In this document: in pieces, positions 8,259-15,919 of the stretch
Layout: the number at the start of each line of letters is the position of its first letter
How positions within the stretch are numbered: position 1 is the first letter of the stretch
Assembly: GCF_000514815.1 (NCBI RefSeq)
Contig: NZ_AZWQ01000019.1
Coordinates: 1 to 64,000, forward strand
DNA length: 64,000 nt
Origin: Salinispora fenicalii
GTDB lineage: Bacteria > Actinomycetota > Actinomycetes > Mycobacteriales > Micromonosporaceae
Reading direction: 5' to 3'
The notes under the pieces: generated by a model
The model's database searches: none
What the model was told of the DNA's origin: nothing
The model's input: only the letters and a program-made list of their open reading frames with translations
Translations under genes and position numbers: made by a program

Positions 8259-8760
8259 ACGGGCTCTTCGAAGTTGAGCGGGATTCGCGACTGAGGTCGA
8301 CCCGAGAGTGAAGGCTCGCAGCTCATCAATAGTCATCTGGGTATCTAGATCGGATAGTCACAAGTGAAGAGCTGCGAGCATGGTCAACGATACGACCCGG
8401 CTGCTGGGCCTGGACGGCCTGGTCGCCGAGCGGGTCGAGGTGGACGCCTCAGACGTCCCAGTGGTGGACCTGTCCACCGGTTGTGAACAGGCACGATGCT
8501 GTCCGCGGTGCAGGCAGCGGGCGCTACGGGTGAAGCAGTAGACCCACCACCATCAAGACCTGGCGGCCCGAAATCCTCGCGTTGCTGCGCACCGACATCA
8601 CCAACGCCGGCGCCGAAGGCACCAACCGCGTCATCAAACCGGTAGCCCGCAACGCCTACAGGTTCCGCAACCCCGAAAACCAGCGGCTACGCACCCGTAC
8701 CGCGACCACCCGCCGCCACCGCGGACACCTCAACCCCGCTTAACTTCGAAGAGCCCGTTT
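8258..8760 (+). mobile_element. ISL3-type element, internally deleted
   Basis: The left end (AAACGGGCTCTTCGAAGTTG, from 8258) and right end (its reverse complement, to 8760) form terminal inverted repeats. The remaining body is ~500 bp instead of the usual ~1.3-1.6 kb. I see no matching target duplication outside the ends. Confidence 0.75.
8380..8743 (+). pseudogene. ISL3-family transposase remnant
   Basis: ATG 8380 opens MVNDTTRLLGLDGLVAERVE and runs to a zinc-finger-like CCPRCRQRAL before a stop at 8539. The sequence then resumes as TIKTWRPEILALLRTDITNA and ends RTATTRRHRGHLNPA at 8743, the family's C-terminus. The middle of the transposase, with the DDE residues, is gone. Confidence 0.75.
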
Positions 8761-8849
8761 GAGGCGGCGTTGACAACGAATCGCCTGCCAAACGCACGCA
8801 CGAGCAGGCTTCACCCTGCTCCGCCACCGCATCCTCCTCGGATAACAGC

Positions 8850-8886
8850 ACCCTCCGTCACCACCGAATGTGAGACAGGGCCGTTA
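8850..8886 (-). repeat. Second ISL3-type terminal repeat, copy 1 (inverted)
   Basis: Read leftwards: TAACGGCCCTGTCTCACATT then CGGTGGTGACGGAGGGTG. It matches 10436-10473 with one mismatch, in opposite orientation. The two bracket the repeat-protein gene and the remnants after it. Confidence 0.7.
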
Positions 8887-8928
8887 CTTGACAGACCCAC
8901 GGGGTTGGCGCGGGAGTCTGGGATGTGT

Positions 8929-8964
8929 CGAATGGTCCCGCCGAGGTTTCAGCGGGACCATTCG
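8929..8964 (-). terminator. Terminator hairpin of the repeat-protein gene
   Basis: A perfect 13-bp inverted repeat (CGAATGGTCCCGC / GCGGGACCATTCG) with a 10-nt loop, 9 nt beyond the stop of the leftward gene that ends at 8974. Confidence 0.8.
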
Positions 8965-8973
8965 TGCCGGGTA

Positions 8974-9492
8974 TCAGGGCAGTCGGATGGTCCAGGTGTT
9001 GGGGAAGCTGCCCGGACAGGAGGCAGCCGAGCCCTCGCCGATGATGACGTACCCGGCGGGCACGGGGGAGATCTTGCACATCACGGTGGGTCCCGTGGTG
9101 GACGGGGTAGTGATCGTCCAGGTGTTGGGGAAGCTGCCCGGACAGGAGGCAGCCGAACCCTGGCCGATGATGACGTACCCGGCGGGCACGGGGGAGATCT
9201 TGCACATCACGGTGGGTCCCGTGGTGGACGGGGTAGTGATCGTCCAGGTGTTGGGGAAGCTGCCCGGACAGGAGGCAGCCGAACCCTGACCGATGATGAC
9301 GTACCCGGCGGGCACGGGGGAACTCTTGCAGATCGTCGTTGTCGCCGCACTGGCTGGCGTCGCGACGGTCACCGCCGAGATGATCCCGAGGCTGATGGCG
9401 GCGGCCGCCCCGAGGCGGCGCAGGGCCTTCGCCATCCGTCCACCTGTCTGCGGTCGTCGCGGCAGTCGCCGGACCCATTCCGGTCGAGTCAT
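8974..9492 (-). CDS. Secreted protein built from three ~42-residue repeats
   Basis: This 172-residue protein starts at 9492 (MTRPEWVRR), where AAGGGAG precedes the ATG; a longer frame lacks a site. A twin-Arg-like n-region and hydrophobic core (LGAAAAISLGIISAVTVA) end at TPASA-A, a clear signal peptidase site near residue 49. The mature part is three repeats of CKISPVPAGYVIIGQGSAAS then CPGSFPNTWTI, joined by Thr/Pro/Ser-rich TTPSTTGPTVM linkers. Each repeat has two cysteines, probably one disulfide. I recall similar repeats as C-terminal modules of secreted Micromonospora proteins. Function is unknown; surface adhesion or a structural role is a guess. Confidence 0.8.
   Translation of the reverse strand: MTRPEWVRRLPRRPQTGGRMAKALRRLGAAAAISLGIISAVTVATPASAATTTICKSSPVPAGYVIIGQGSAASCPGSFPNTWTITTPSTTGPTVMCKISPVPAGYVIIGQGSAASCPGSFPNTWTITTPSTTGPTVMCKISPVPAGYVIIGEGSAASCPGSFPNTWTIRLP
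8991..9325. repeat. 126-bp near-identical tandem repeats
   Basis: Units start at 8991, 9117 and 9243 (spacing exactly 126 bp); the third is partial. They differ at only a few positions, so they arose recently or are kept alike by recombination. They encode the repeats of the secreted protein. Confidence 0.9.
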
Positions 9493-9658
9493 GCTGCTCC
9501 CTTTCGATCCCATGGCAGCGGAATGCGCTGCTGTCGTTATTTACTGCGATGATTAGCCGAGTGCTCTGGACATTTCAATGGCTACCATGATGGATAGACA
9601 AACAGAGTCTGTGCGGGTCGATGCGTGGCCGCGACCTCCGTAAACGCGTTCAGGGACT

Positions 9659-9800
9659 AGTGTGCCGAGTCGTTAATTCGTTGGCAGTATGCAGCGACCG
9701 TTTCGAGGATGTCGTCAGCCGCCTTGGTCTACACGAACGGTTTGGAGTCGGCGCTCCACGCCTCGATGAAGGGCCGGGCCACGCCGCGTGAACAACGCCA
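9659..9800 (-). pseudogene. IS630-type transposase C-terminal remnant
   Basis: Read leftwards, the DNA gives RPFIEAWSADSKPFV, a stop, then TKAADDILETVAAYCQRIND and a final stop. This resembles the C-terminal end of IS630-family transposases, interrupted by one nonsense codon. The rest of the element is missing. Confidence 0.6.
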
Positions 9801-9865
9801 TGGGTGGACAGGCTCGCTACCGGCAACGCCAAACTCACGCGGCACAGGTCCGCCTCGGACGGGTC

Positions 9866-9973
9866 CATGCCAGTCAGGCTCACGTCAGACAAGTTCGCGC
9901 GGTTCAGGCTCGCATTGTTCAGGTACACGTAAGTCAGGTCCGATGTAGTGCTCGATAGTCTTGGGAAGATCAC
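9866..9973 (-). pseudogene. Pentapeptide-repeat protein fragment
   Basis: The frame from 9973 reads SDLTYVYLNNASLNRANLSD then SLTGMDPSEADLCRVSL, with the A(N/D)Lxx rhythm of pentapeptide repeats. After about 35 residues it runs into the IS630 remnant, so only a scrap survives. Confidence 0.5.
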
Positions 9974-10029
9974 TTATGGCTACAATTCCTCCCGTCTCGG
10001 AAGCCAATGGCGTTACCCTTGGCACTCGG

Positions 10030-10430
10030 AGATTCTCACGCCATGCAGCGGGTGTCCATTACGTGGCAGGTAAAACGAGCCCTTTCCAAGCCATCCGCCC
10101 ACGCGCAGTGAACCTTCCCGAGTAACGGTCCACGACTCTGTGCAGTGCCCTCGTCTTGAACAGGCTGTTGCCGCGTTCGCCACCGCGCGGAGCCGGTTGT
10201 GGGCTCGGTTGGATGCCTGCTGCAGGTCGGTGAGCTGACCGTTCTTGGGTGTTTGCACGCAACGGCGGTGGTGTCGGCATCGCATTCATAGCCAAGGTCG
10301 GCCAGGGTCCGCACGTTCTCGCGGATATCGGCGAGGGTGGACGAGGCCGGGGTGAGCACGCAGGCGGCTGGTGTCGCGTTCCCGGCCGGGCCGTACTGGC
10401 GAGGTCCGCAGCGGCCAGGCGCGGGACTGT
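10030..10430 (-). pseudogene. IS5-type transposase remnant with frameshifts
   Basis: Minus-strand pieces in different frames line up with one IS5-group transposase C-terminus: DIRENVRTLADLGYECDADT, then KNGQLTDLQQASNRAHNRLR, then GERGNSLFKT. At least two frame changes separate them. Confidence 0.55.
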
Positions 10431-10435
10431 ACAAA

Positions 10436-10473
10436 TAACGGCCCTGTCTCACTTTCGGTGGTGACGGAGGGTG
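10436..10473 (+). repeat. Second ISL3-type terminal repeat, copy 2
   Basis: TAACGGCCCTGTCTCACTTT then CGGTGGTGACGGAGGGTG, heading the transposase remnant at 10494. Copy 1 (8850-8886) is inverted; a shorter copy lies at 13790. Confidence 0.75.
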
Positions 10474-10493
10474 GCGGCTGTTGCTATTCCTGT

Positions 10494-10850
10494 GTGGCGG
10501 ATGTCAACAGGCTTGTACAGGCGGTGATCTCGGGGTTGTCTCCGCTGGTCGTCGAGGACGTGGCCGACGAGGGTGAGCGGGTCGTGGTGCGGGCCCGCAC
10601 GCCGTGGGACGCTGCGGTCTGCCCGAGGTGCGGGGCCTCGTCGGGACGGGTGCACGGCTATCACTGGCGGACGGTCGCGGACGTTCCGGGCGACGGGCGA
10701 CGGGCGACGCGTGGCGGTTGGTGGTCCGGGTGCGGGTGCGGCGTCTGGTGTACCCGCACAGGCTGCCGCCGCACCTTCCGGGAACAGGTCTTCCGGGGTG
10801 CTGGAGCGATACCAGCGCCGCACAGCCCGACGCTCGACGGGCTTCGTAGC
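10494..10850 (+). pseudogene. ISL3-family transposase N-terminal remnant
   Basis: GTG 10494 opens VADVNRLVQAVISGLSPLVV, followed by CPRCGASSGRVHGYHWRTVA, the zinc-finger-like start of ISL3 transposases. Frameshifts near 10690 and later scatter the rest (VVRVRVRRLVYP, then GVLERYQRRTAR). The catalytic part is absent. Confidence 0.7.
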
Positions 10851-11145
10851 GAGCCACTTTGCCGCAGTAGGCCGCCAACGCCTCACGCTGCGCGTCGGCT
10901 GGTGACTCACCAAGTAGTTCGAGCGGTAGCGACAAGATCCACCGCTGGCCGACCGCCAGTCACAAATCGGGGTTCGGTGTCGGGTTCCCATTCCCACTGG
11001 GTGCCCGTCGTCTTCGGCACGATGTAGCTGTTGCTGCCTGCGGGAGCGGTGATGGTGTAGTAGCTGGACTCCGTTCGATGCACGTCGCGGGGTTCGCCGC
11101 GCCCTCCCCTCTCCGGGGTGTAATCAGCTGCACTACCATGCGACC
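10851..11145. other. Gene-fragment junction upstream of the secreted propeller gene
   Basis: Minus-strand pieces look protein-like: LPLELLGESPADAQREALAA near 10890-10930, and YYTITAPAGSNSYIVPKTTG to about 10910-11065. Neither has a start or a recognisable family. They are probably ends of two lost genes. Confidence 0.35.
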
Positions 11146-13623
11146 ATGTTGGTGTCCCCTCGCAGCGCCCGTCGTATTCCCGCCGCGCTCTTGCTGTCGA
11201 CTGCCGTGATTGGGGCTGCGGGCGTGGTCGCTCCAGTGTCGAGCACCGCTGCAGTATTGGGGGCGAATACCGTGCGTCTACTGGCGAACGCGGGCTTCGA
11301 ATCCGATGCGGATAAGCCCGAGTTGTGGTCCGGCGACGTAACCTCCGGGGCGGTGACGATCGTCGACTCCCCGGTCCGCAGCGGCCAATATGCCGCGCGC
11401 CTTGTGGATACCTCATCCGATTCTGGGGTGAGTCTGCGCAGTGCGCCGGTGGCAGTTCTACCCGGCGAAAGACTGACCGCATCTGCCTGGCTGAATCGAA
11501 TCTCTGGCTCTGGAGGCTGGCTGTACCTGGAGTTCTGGCGCGCGGACGGCACGCGCACCTCGGCCTTTTCAGCGCCGGCTGGCGGCATGTCGGGGTGGCA
11601 GCAGGTGACCATCCAGGGTGTCACTCCGAATGATGCCATTACCGCCACCGTTCTGGCCTACAGTAGCTTCGCCGATGCGGCCACCACGGTGTGGGACGAT
11701 GTCGAACTGGTGTCCCGGGCGCCAGGGCAGCGTCGGGTGCCCAATGCGGGGTTCGAAGAGCCCCGCGAAAATCCGAAGCCCACCGAGTGGTCGGTGGATG
11801 CACCGGGTGGATCGGCGACCGTCGTCAACACCGCTACTGCGGCACACACTGGCGTTAGGGCACTACAGATCGTTGATGTGTCGTCAAGTGCCGAGGTGTC
11901 GGCGCTCAGCCGAGCTGTTCCGGTGTCCCCAGGTGAGACGGCTACCGCCTCGGTGTGGGCGAGACGGATCAGCGGCACTACCGGCACCCTGTACCTGGAG
12001 TTCCGCGACGCCGCCGGAGTCCGCCTGGCCGCGGTAACCGACGACGTCGACGGTGTTTCGGGGTGGCAGCAACTTGGTGTCACGGGTACTGCGCCAGCAA
12101 GGACCACGACTCTGACCGTTCGTCTCTACAGCAGACAATCGTCCAGAGGTACCACCATGTGGGACGATGTCACGTTGCAATCTAGTCTGGATCGCCCCTA
12201 CGACCCAGCCCTCGCCCGGGATGCTGTGGTGTTGGCGGTCGGTGACCAACGGATCGAGACGTACTCCGGCCTCAGCCGCGTCATGCACCCCGGAACCAAG
12301 GACGGTGATCCGGCGCAGGCGCATGTCGGTGCGGGTGTCGTACTGACCGGAACGGCCGCCGGCACCTGGGACGCCAACCCGAGGATCAGCGGTAGCGTTC
12401 TCCCCGAGGATCCGGGATACCGGATGTGGTACACGACGTCCTCCGGTACTGCTCTGGCCACCAGTGTCGACGGCCGTGTCTGGAGTCGCGACGGCCGCAC
12501 CACGACGGTGACGACCAACGGCAACGGTGGTGTGGTGCGCAGCCCGACCTGGACCCCAGGTGGTACCGAGCCCCAGTACTTCACCTCAAGAAGCACCAGC
12601 GACTTCCGCTACCACGCTCTGCAGTCGGCAGACGGAATTTCGTGGAACGCCCTGACCGACAGCATGCCACTCAACGGCTGGGATGTTGTGAACGTGACCT
12701 GGGATCCAGCCACCCAACGGTTCGTGGCGATGCTCAAATACTACCCTGTGTCGTACCCGCAAGTGCCGACAGGACCACGCACAGTATGGGTTTCGACCAG
12801 TGTCGACTACAGAACCTGGACTACACCGCAACCAGCCTTCGCCGCTGACCACTTCGACAACGAACTGATTACCGATGCGGGCACCCACGGCGTCACCCCC
12901 TGGAGCGAGATCTACGGCATGCCGGCCATCCGACATGGCGACCAGTACCTAGGCCTGCCGTGGGTCTTCGACGTCATTCACAGCCCGAATCCGGTGCAGG
13001 GGGACCCTGGATTCGACAAGGGCCGCCAGAAGATCCAACTCGCCGCGTCCCGAGATTTGGTCAACTGGAGTCGGCCGAACCGCGACGAACTTGTCGCTCG
13101 AGGCCCTGAGGGGTCGTGGGACTGGGGCTTTAACCTCACTAGCACGACGATGCAGACTGTCACCGTCGACGGACAACAGCAGACCTGGCTCTACTACGGC
13201 TCATTTTCTGGTGAGCACAGTTGCTTAGCAGCGAACGTGGCAGCGGGTGACTGCCGAGTAGCTTACGGGCGCTCCAACATTGGCAGAGTCGTCTGGCCAG
13301 CTGACCGCTTTGTCTCTTTCCAGGCGGCCAGCGACGTCGGCACCGTCACCACCCGGCCACTCGCGCCTGCCGGCAATCGACTCGCCGTCAACTTCGAGCC
13401 GGGTGGCCCCGATGGATCCCTGATCGTGGAGGTGCTTGATCTGGCCGGCAACCCCATTCCCGGCTACGACACGGGTGCCGCCACCCCTGTCACCGCCGAC
13501 TCTCTCGCCCCCGGAGCGATCGTCCGCTGGGGCGAAAAGACCACACTTCCCACCGACGTTGGCCCCCTACGATTGCGCTTCACCGTTACGAACGGAGATC
13601 TGTACGCATTCACCATCAACTGA
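11146..13623 (+). CDS. Secreted modular protein: two CBM-like domains plus GH43/GH32-type beta-propeller
   Basis: This 825-residue protein starts with a signal peptide (SARRIPAALLLSTAVIGAAG ending near TAAVLGA). Two related beta-sandwich modules follow at about 45-185 and 195-345; each begins NAGFE and ends WDDV, with SGWQQ near the end, as in carbohydrate-binding (CBM4/9-like) modules. From ~355 a five-bladed-propeller-like region contains repeated blade motifs (GYRMWYTTSSG, ALATSVDGRVWSRDG, LQSADGISWN, STSVDYRTWT, AASRDLVNWSRP), the style of GH43, GH32 and GH130 enzymes. I cannot assign the catalytic acids. A TTA leucine codon lies at 13225. It probably acts on extracellular glycans and is unrelated to the antibiotic cluster. 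Confidence 0.8.
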   Translation: MLVSPRSARRIPAALLLSTAVIGAAGVVAPVSSTAAVLGANTVRLLANAGFESDADKPELWSGDVTSGAVTIVDSPVRSGQYAARLVDTSSDSGVSLRSAPVAVLPGERLTASAWLNRISGSGGWLYLEFWRADGTRTSAFSAPAGGMSGWQQVTIQGVTPNDAITATVLAYSSFADAATTVWDDVELVSRAPGQRRVPNAGFEEPRENPKPTEWSVDAPGGSATVVNTATAAHTGVRALQIVDVSSSAEVSALSRAVPVSPGETATASVWARRISGTTGTLYLEFRDAAGVRLAAVTDDVDGVSGWQQLGVTGTAPARTTTLTVRLYSRQSSRGTTMWDDVTLQSSLDRPYDPALARDAVVLAVGDQRIETYSGLSRVMHPGTKDGDPAQAHVGAGVVLTGTAAGTWDANPRISGSVLPEDPGYRMWYTTSSGTALATSVDGRVWSRDGRTTTVTTNGNGGVVRSPTWTPGGTEPQYFTSRSTSDFRYHALQSADGISWNALTDSMPLNGWDVVNVTWDPATQRFVAMLKYYPVSYPQVPTGPRTVWVSTSVDYRTWTTPQPAFAADHFDNELITDAGTHGVTPWSEIYGMPAIRHGDQYLGLPWVFDVIHSPNPVQGDPGFDKGRQKIQLAASRDLVNWSRPNRDELVARGPEGSWDWGFNLTSTTMQTVTVDGQQQTWLYYGSFSGEHSCLAANVAAGDCRVAYGRSNIGRVVWPADRFVSFQAASDVGTVTTRPLAPAGNRLAVNFEPGGPDGSLIVEVLDLAGNPIPGYDTGAATPVTADSLAPGAIVRWGEKTTLPTDVGPLRLRFTVTNGDLYAFTIN

Positions 13624-14107
13624 CCCTGATGCCGGCAACCGTTCGACAGCCGCTCGTAGCACACTGCATCGAGGGTGGGGCGGACAGTCTGCTGATCCGC
13701 CGCAACAACACCACCGGTGAACTGGGCCCTCTACCGCTGCTGGACACCCAACCGACCACCCTCACCCTGCTCGTGCGGGAGTATTGATCTAACGGCCCTG
13801 GCTCACTTTCGGTGGCAGCTCGGTCCGTTGCCCACGTTCCGGCCACCGACCGAGCCGGGTGATCAGGGCCGTCGAGGACGGCGACGGTCAGATACGGCCT
13901 TCGCGCTCGCTCTTCCTTCTCTGATTTGGTTCATCTTGGAGGATCAACGCGATGACCGTCTCTCATCTACGCAACACGGCCATCATGGGCAAGTCGTAGA
14001 CCACGTGGACGCAACCCACTTTCGGCGGGCGCAACCTCAACCAGAAGCGCCGGGCATTCTGCTCTGCACTCTCTAGCGAACAAATGCCACTACCTACACT
14101 ATTCGAC
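13624..14107. other. IS-end remnant and gene tail between propeller gene and soxR
   Basis: The plus strand after 13624 reads VAHCIEGGADSLLIRRNNTT and ends LTLLVREY at about 13786, the tail of an unknown protein. At 13790-13820 a shortened copy of the ISL3-type end (TAACGGCCCTGGCTCACTTT) follows. Nothing else is recognisable up to the soxR promoter. Confidence 0.45.
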
Positions 14108-14138
14108 TTGAACTTAAGTTCAGGTCAAGTAGTATGGT
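14108..14138 (+). promoter_or_regulatory. SoxR box and promoter of soxR
   Basis: The -35 TTGAAC (14108-14113) and -10 TATGGT (14133-14138) are 19 bp apart, the long spacer used by MerR/SoxR regulators. The perfect palindrome TGAACTTAAGTTCA (14109-14122) lies in the spacer. The -10 ends 4 nt before ATG 14143, so the transcript is probably leaderless. Confidence 0.85.
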
Positions 14139-14142
14139 AACA

Positions 14143-14589
14143 ATGAGCGACACGACCACCACGCGGGGGCTGACGGTCGGCGAATTGGCCAAACGCAGCG
14201 GCGTCCCGGCCTCGGCGCTGCGGTTCTACGAACGCCAGGGCCTCATCCAGAGCCGCCGCACATCCGGCAACCAGCGCCGTTACAGCCGCGACGCTCTGCG
14301 TCGTATCGCGTTCATCAAAGCCTCCCAGCGGGTTGGCATCCCACTGTCCACGATTGCGCACGTACTGGGCCTGCTGCCCAATGGACGCACCCCCACCGAG
14401 GAGGACTGGCGTCGGGTCAGCGACTGCTGGCGGGCGGACCTGGACTCCCGGATGAAGCTGTTGGCGCATCTCCGCGACGAACTGATGGACTGCATCGGCT
14501 GCGGCTGCCTATCCCTGGAGCGTTGTGCGCTGGCGAATCCCGCTGACGTTCTCAGCAGCGAGGGCCCGGGCGCACGCCGGCTACGGTGA
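14143..14589 (+). CDS. soxR: Redox-sensing MerR-family regulator SoxR
   Basis: This 148-residue regulator contains the MerR winged helix at 10-80 (LTVGELAKRSGVPASALRFY, then GNQRRYSRDALRRIAF), a dimerisation helix, and the SoxR cluster-binding motif CIGCGCLSLERC with cysteines at 117, 120, 122 and 128 (CX2CXCX5C). SoxR carries a [2Fe-2S] cluster that senses redox-cycling compounds; in Streptomyces coelicolor it responds to the organism's own actinorhodin. ATG 14143 was preferred over 14134, which lies inside the -10 element. Five matching boxes in the window (14108, 17596, 27990, 47860, 49437) define its likely regulon. Two other soxR genes in the window are decayed, so this is the only intact copy. 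Confidence 0.95.
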   Translation: MSDTTTTRGLTVGELAKRSGVPASALRFYERQGLIQSRRTSGNQRRYSRDALRRIAFIKASQRVGIPLSTIAHVLGLLPNGRTPTEEDWRRVSDCWRADLDSRMKLLAHLRDELMDCIGCGCLSLERCALANPADVLSSEGPGARRLR

Positions 14590-14640
14590 TGCCGACCTCG
14601 GTGACACCCAGCTCCGGGATGCACCGACCCACGTAGGCGG

Positions 14641-15912
14641 TCACTGGCGATGTTCCGCCATCAGCTTCTCCAGCAGCGGTACGATGTCGCTCGGGCTAGG
14701 GGTGGCCAGCATGTCACGGTGCAGTGCCGCCGTCCCGGTACGCAGGGAAGAGTCGGTGAGCAGGCGTTCCAGGTGATCGCCCAGGGTCTCGGCGCTGAGG
14801 CCGGCACCTTCGATGGTGAGCCCGGCACCTTGCGCTGCTACGTACCGGGCGATGTCAGGAAAGTCGCCGCCCTGAGTCGGGATGACGAGCTGAGGCACTT
14901 GGTGCGCGACGGCGGTGGCGAACGTGCCGGCTCCACCGTGGTGCACTATGCCGGCACACGTCGGCAGCAGAAGGTTGAGCGGGATGAAGTCGACCGTACG
15001 GACGTTGTCCGGCACGGTGATCGACGTCAGCTGCTTCTGATCGAGGGTCGCGACCACTTCGATGTCCATACCGGCGACGATCTCGAACAGGTCGGACAGG
15101 GAGATCGCGCCGTCTCTGGTAAAGAACTTGCGCCCGCTCACACCGAGGGTCAGGCAGACACGGGGCCGGTCACCGGCGGCATACGTCCATGGCGGAATGA
15201 CCGCAGCGCTGTTGTAAGGGACCCAGCGCATCGGCACGGTCCGTACGTCGAGGGGCAGTCTCATTCGCGCCGGCATCGGATCGATGGTCCATTGGCCAAG
15301 CAGCAACTCCTCGCTAAACGTCAGGCCGTACCGCTTGAGTGTGGGTTCGAGCACCTCGGCCATCAGATCTTCGGAGATCCCGGAATCAGCCGCCTGCAGC
15401 CGCTCGCGGAATCGCAGCCGGGTCCACCCCATGTGGTCTAGGCCCCAGAGCAGCCGCGCATGGGCAGCGCCACATGCCGCCGCGGCGATCGCCCCAGGGA
15501 AGAACAACGGGTCCCAGAGGACCAGATCGGGCTCCCATCGCCTGGCGATGCTGACTAGGTCGTCGACGGCAGAACTCGCGGCCGTACTGGCACCGGCCTC
15601 GTGGTAGGCGGCGAATGGCGCGAGCATGTAGTGACGGACCGCCGTGTCGAGGTTCGTGTCGCCGGGGTCGATGTCCAAGGCGTCCGCGATCCGGGTCAGC
15701 ACCGGGTTGTGGAAAGTGGCTCCCACCGCCGCCGTGAGATCGAAAACTCCCCCGACGGGGGCGGCGGATAGTCCGGACGCGGTGATCGTCTCGTTCATGT
15801 CCGGATGCGTTGTGACACAGACCTCGTGGCCCGCTGCCGAAAGGGCCCAGGCCAGCGGCACAACCGGGTAGAAGTGCGCCGCAGCGGGGAGAATGCCGAT
15901 CAGTACACGCAT
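14641..15912 (-). CDS. GT1 glycosyltransferase (EryCIII/DesVII-like)
   Basis: This 423-residue GT-B enzyme starts MRVLIGILPAAAHFYPVVPL and ends in the nucleotide-sugar-binding region with HHGGAGTFATAVAHQVPQLV and GDFPDIARYV. That C-terminal motif and the overall length fit antibiotic glycosyltransferases using dTDP-deoxysugars. Members of the EryCIII/DesVII/SpnP branch need a P450-like helper protein; no such helper is visible in this window. It lies 7 nt downstream of the exporter gene and should be in the same SoxR-box transcript. It probably attaches the amino- or deoxysugar to the polyketide. Confidence 0.88.
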   Translation of the reverse strand: MRVLIGILPAAAHFYPVVPLAWALSAAGHEVCVTTHPDMNETITASGLSAAPVGGVFDLTAAVGATFHNPVLTRIADALDIDPGDTNLDTAVRHYMLAPFAAYHEAGASTAASSAVDDLVSIARRWEPDLVLWDPLFFPGAIAAAACGAAHARLLWGLDHMGWTRLRFRERLQAADSGISEDLMAEVLEPTLKRYGLTFSEELLLGQWTIDPMPARMRLPLDVRTVPMRWVPYNSAAVIPPWTYAAGDRPRVCLTLGVSGRKFFTRDGAISLSDLFEIVAGMDIEVVATLDQKQLTSITVPDNVRTVDFIPLNLLLPTCAGIVHHGGAGTFATAVAHQVPQLVIPTQGGDFPDIARYVAAQGAGLTIEGAGLSAETLGDHLERLLTDSSLRTGTAALHRDMLATPSPSDIVPLLEKLMAEHRQ

Positions 15913-15919
15913 GACGTAC

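Noticed and set aside
8991..9325. Tandem repeats that could suggest a CRISPR array
   Set aside because: The units are 126 bp, contiguous, without unique spacers, and lie in one reading frame behind a signal peptide.
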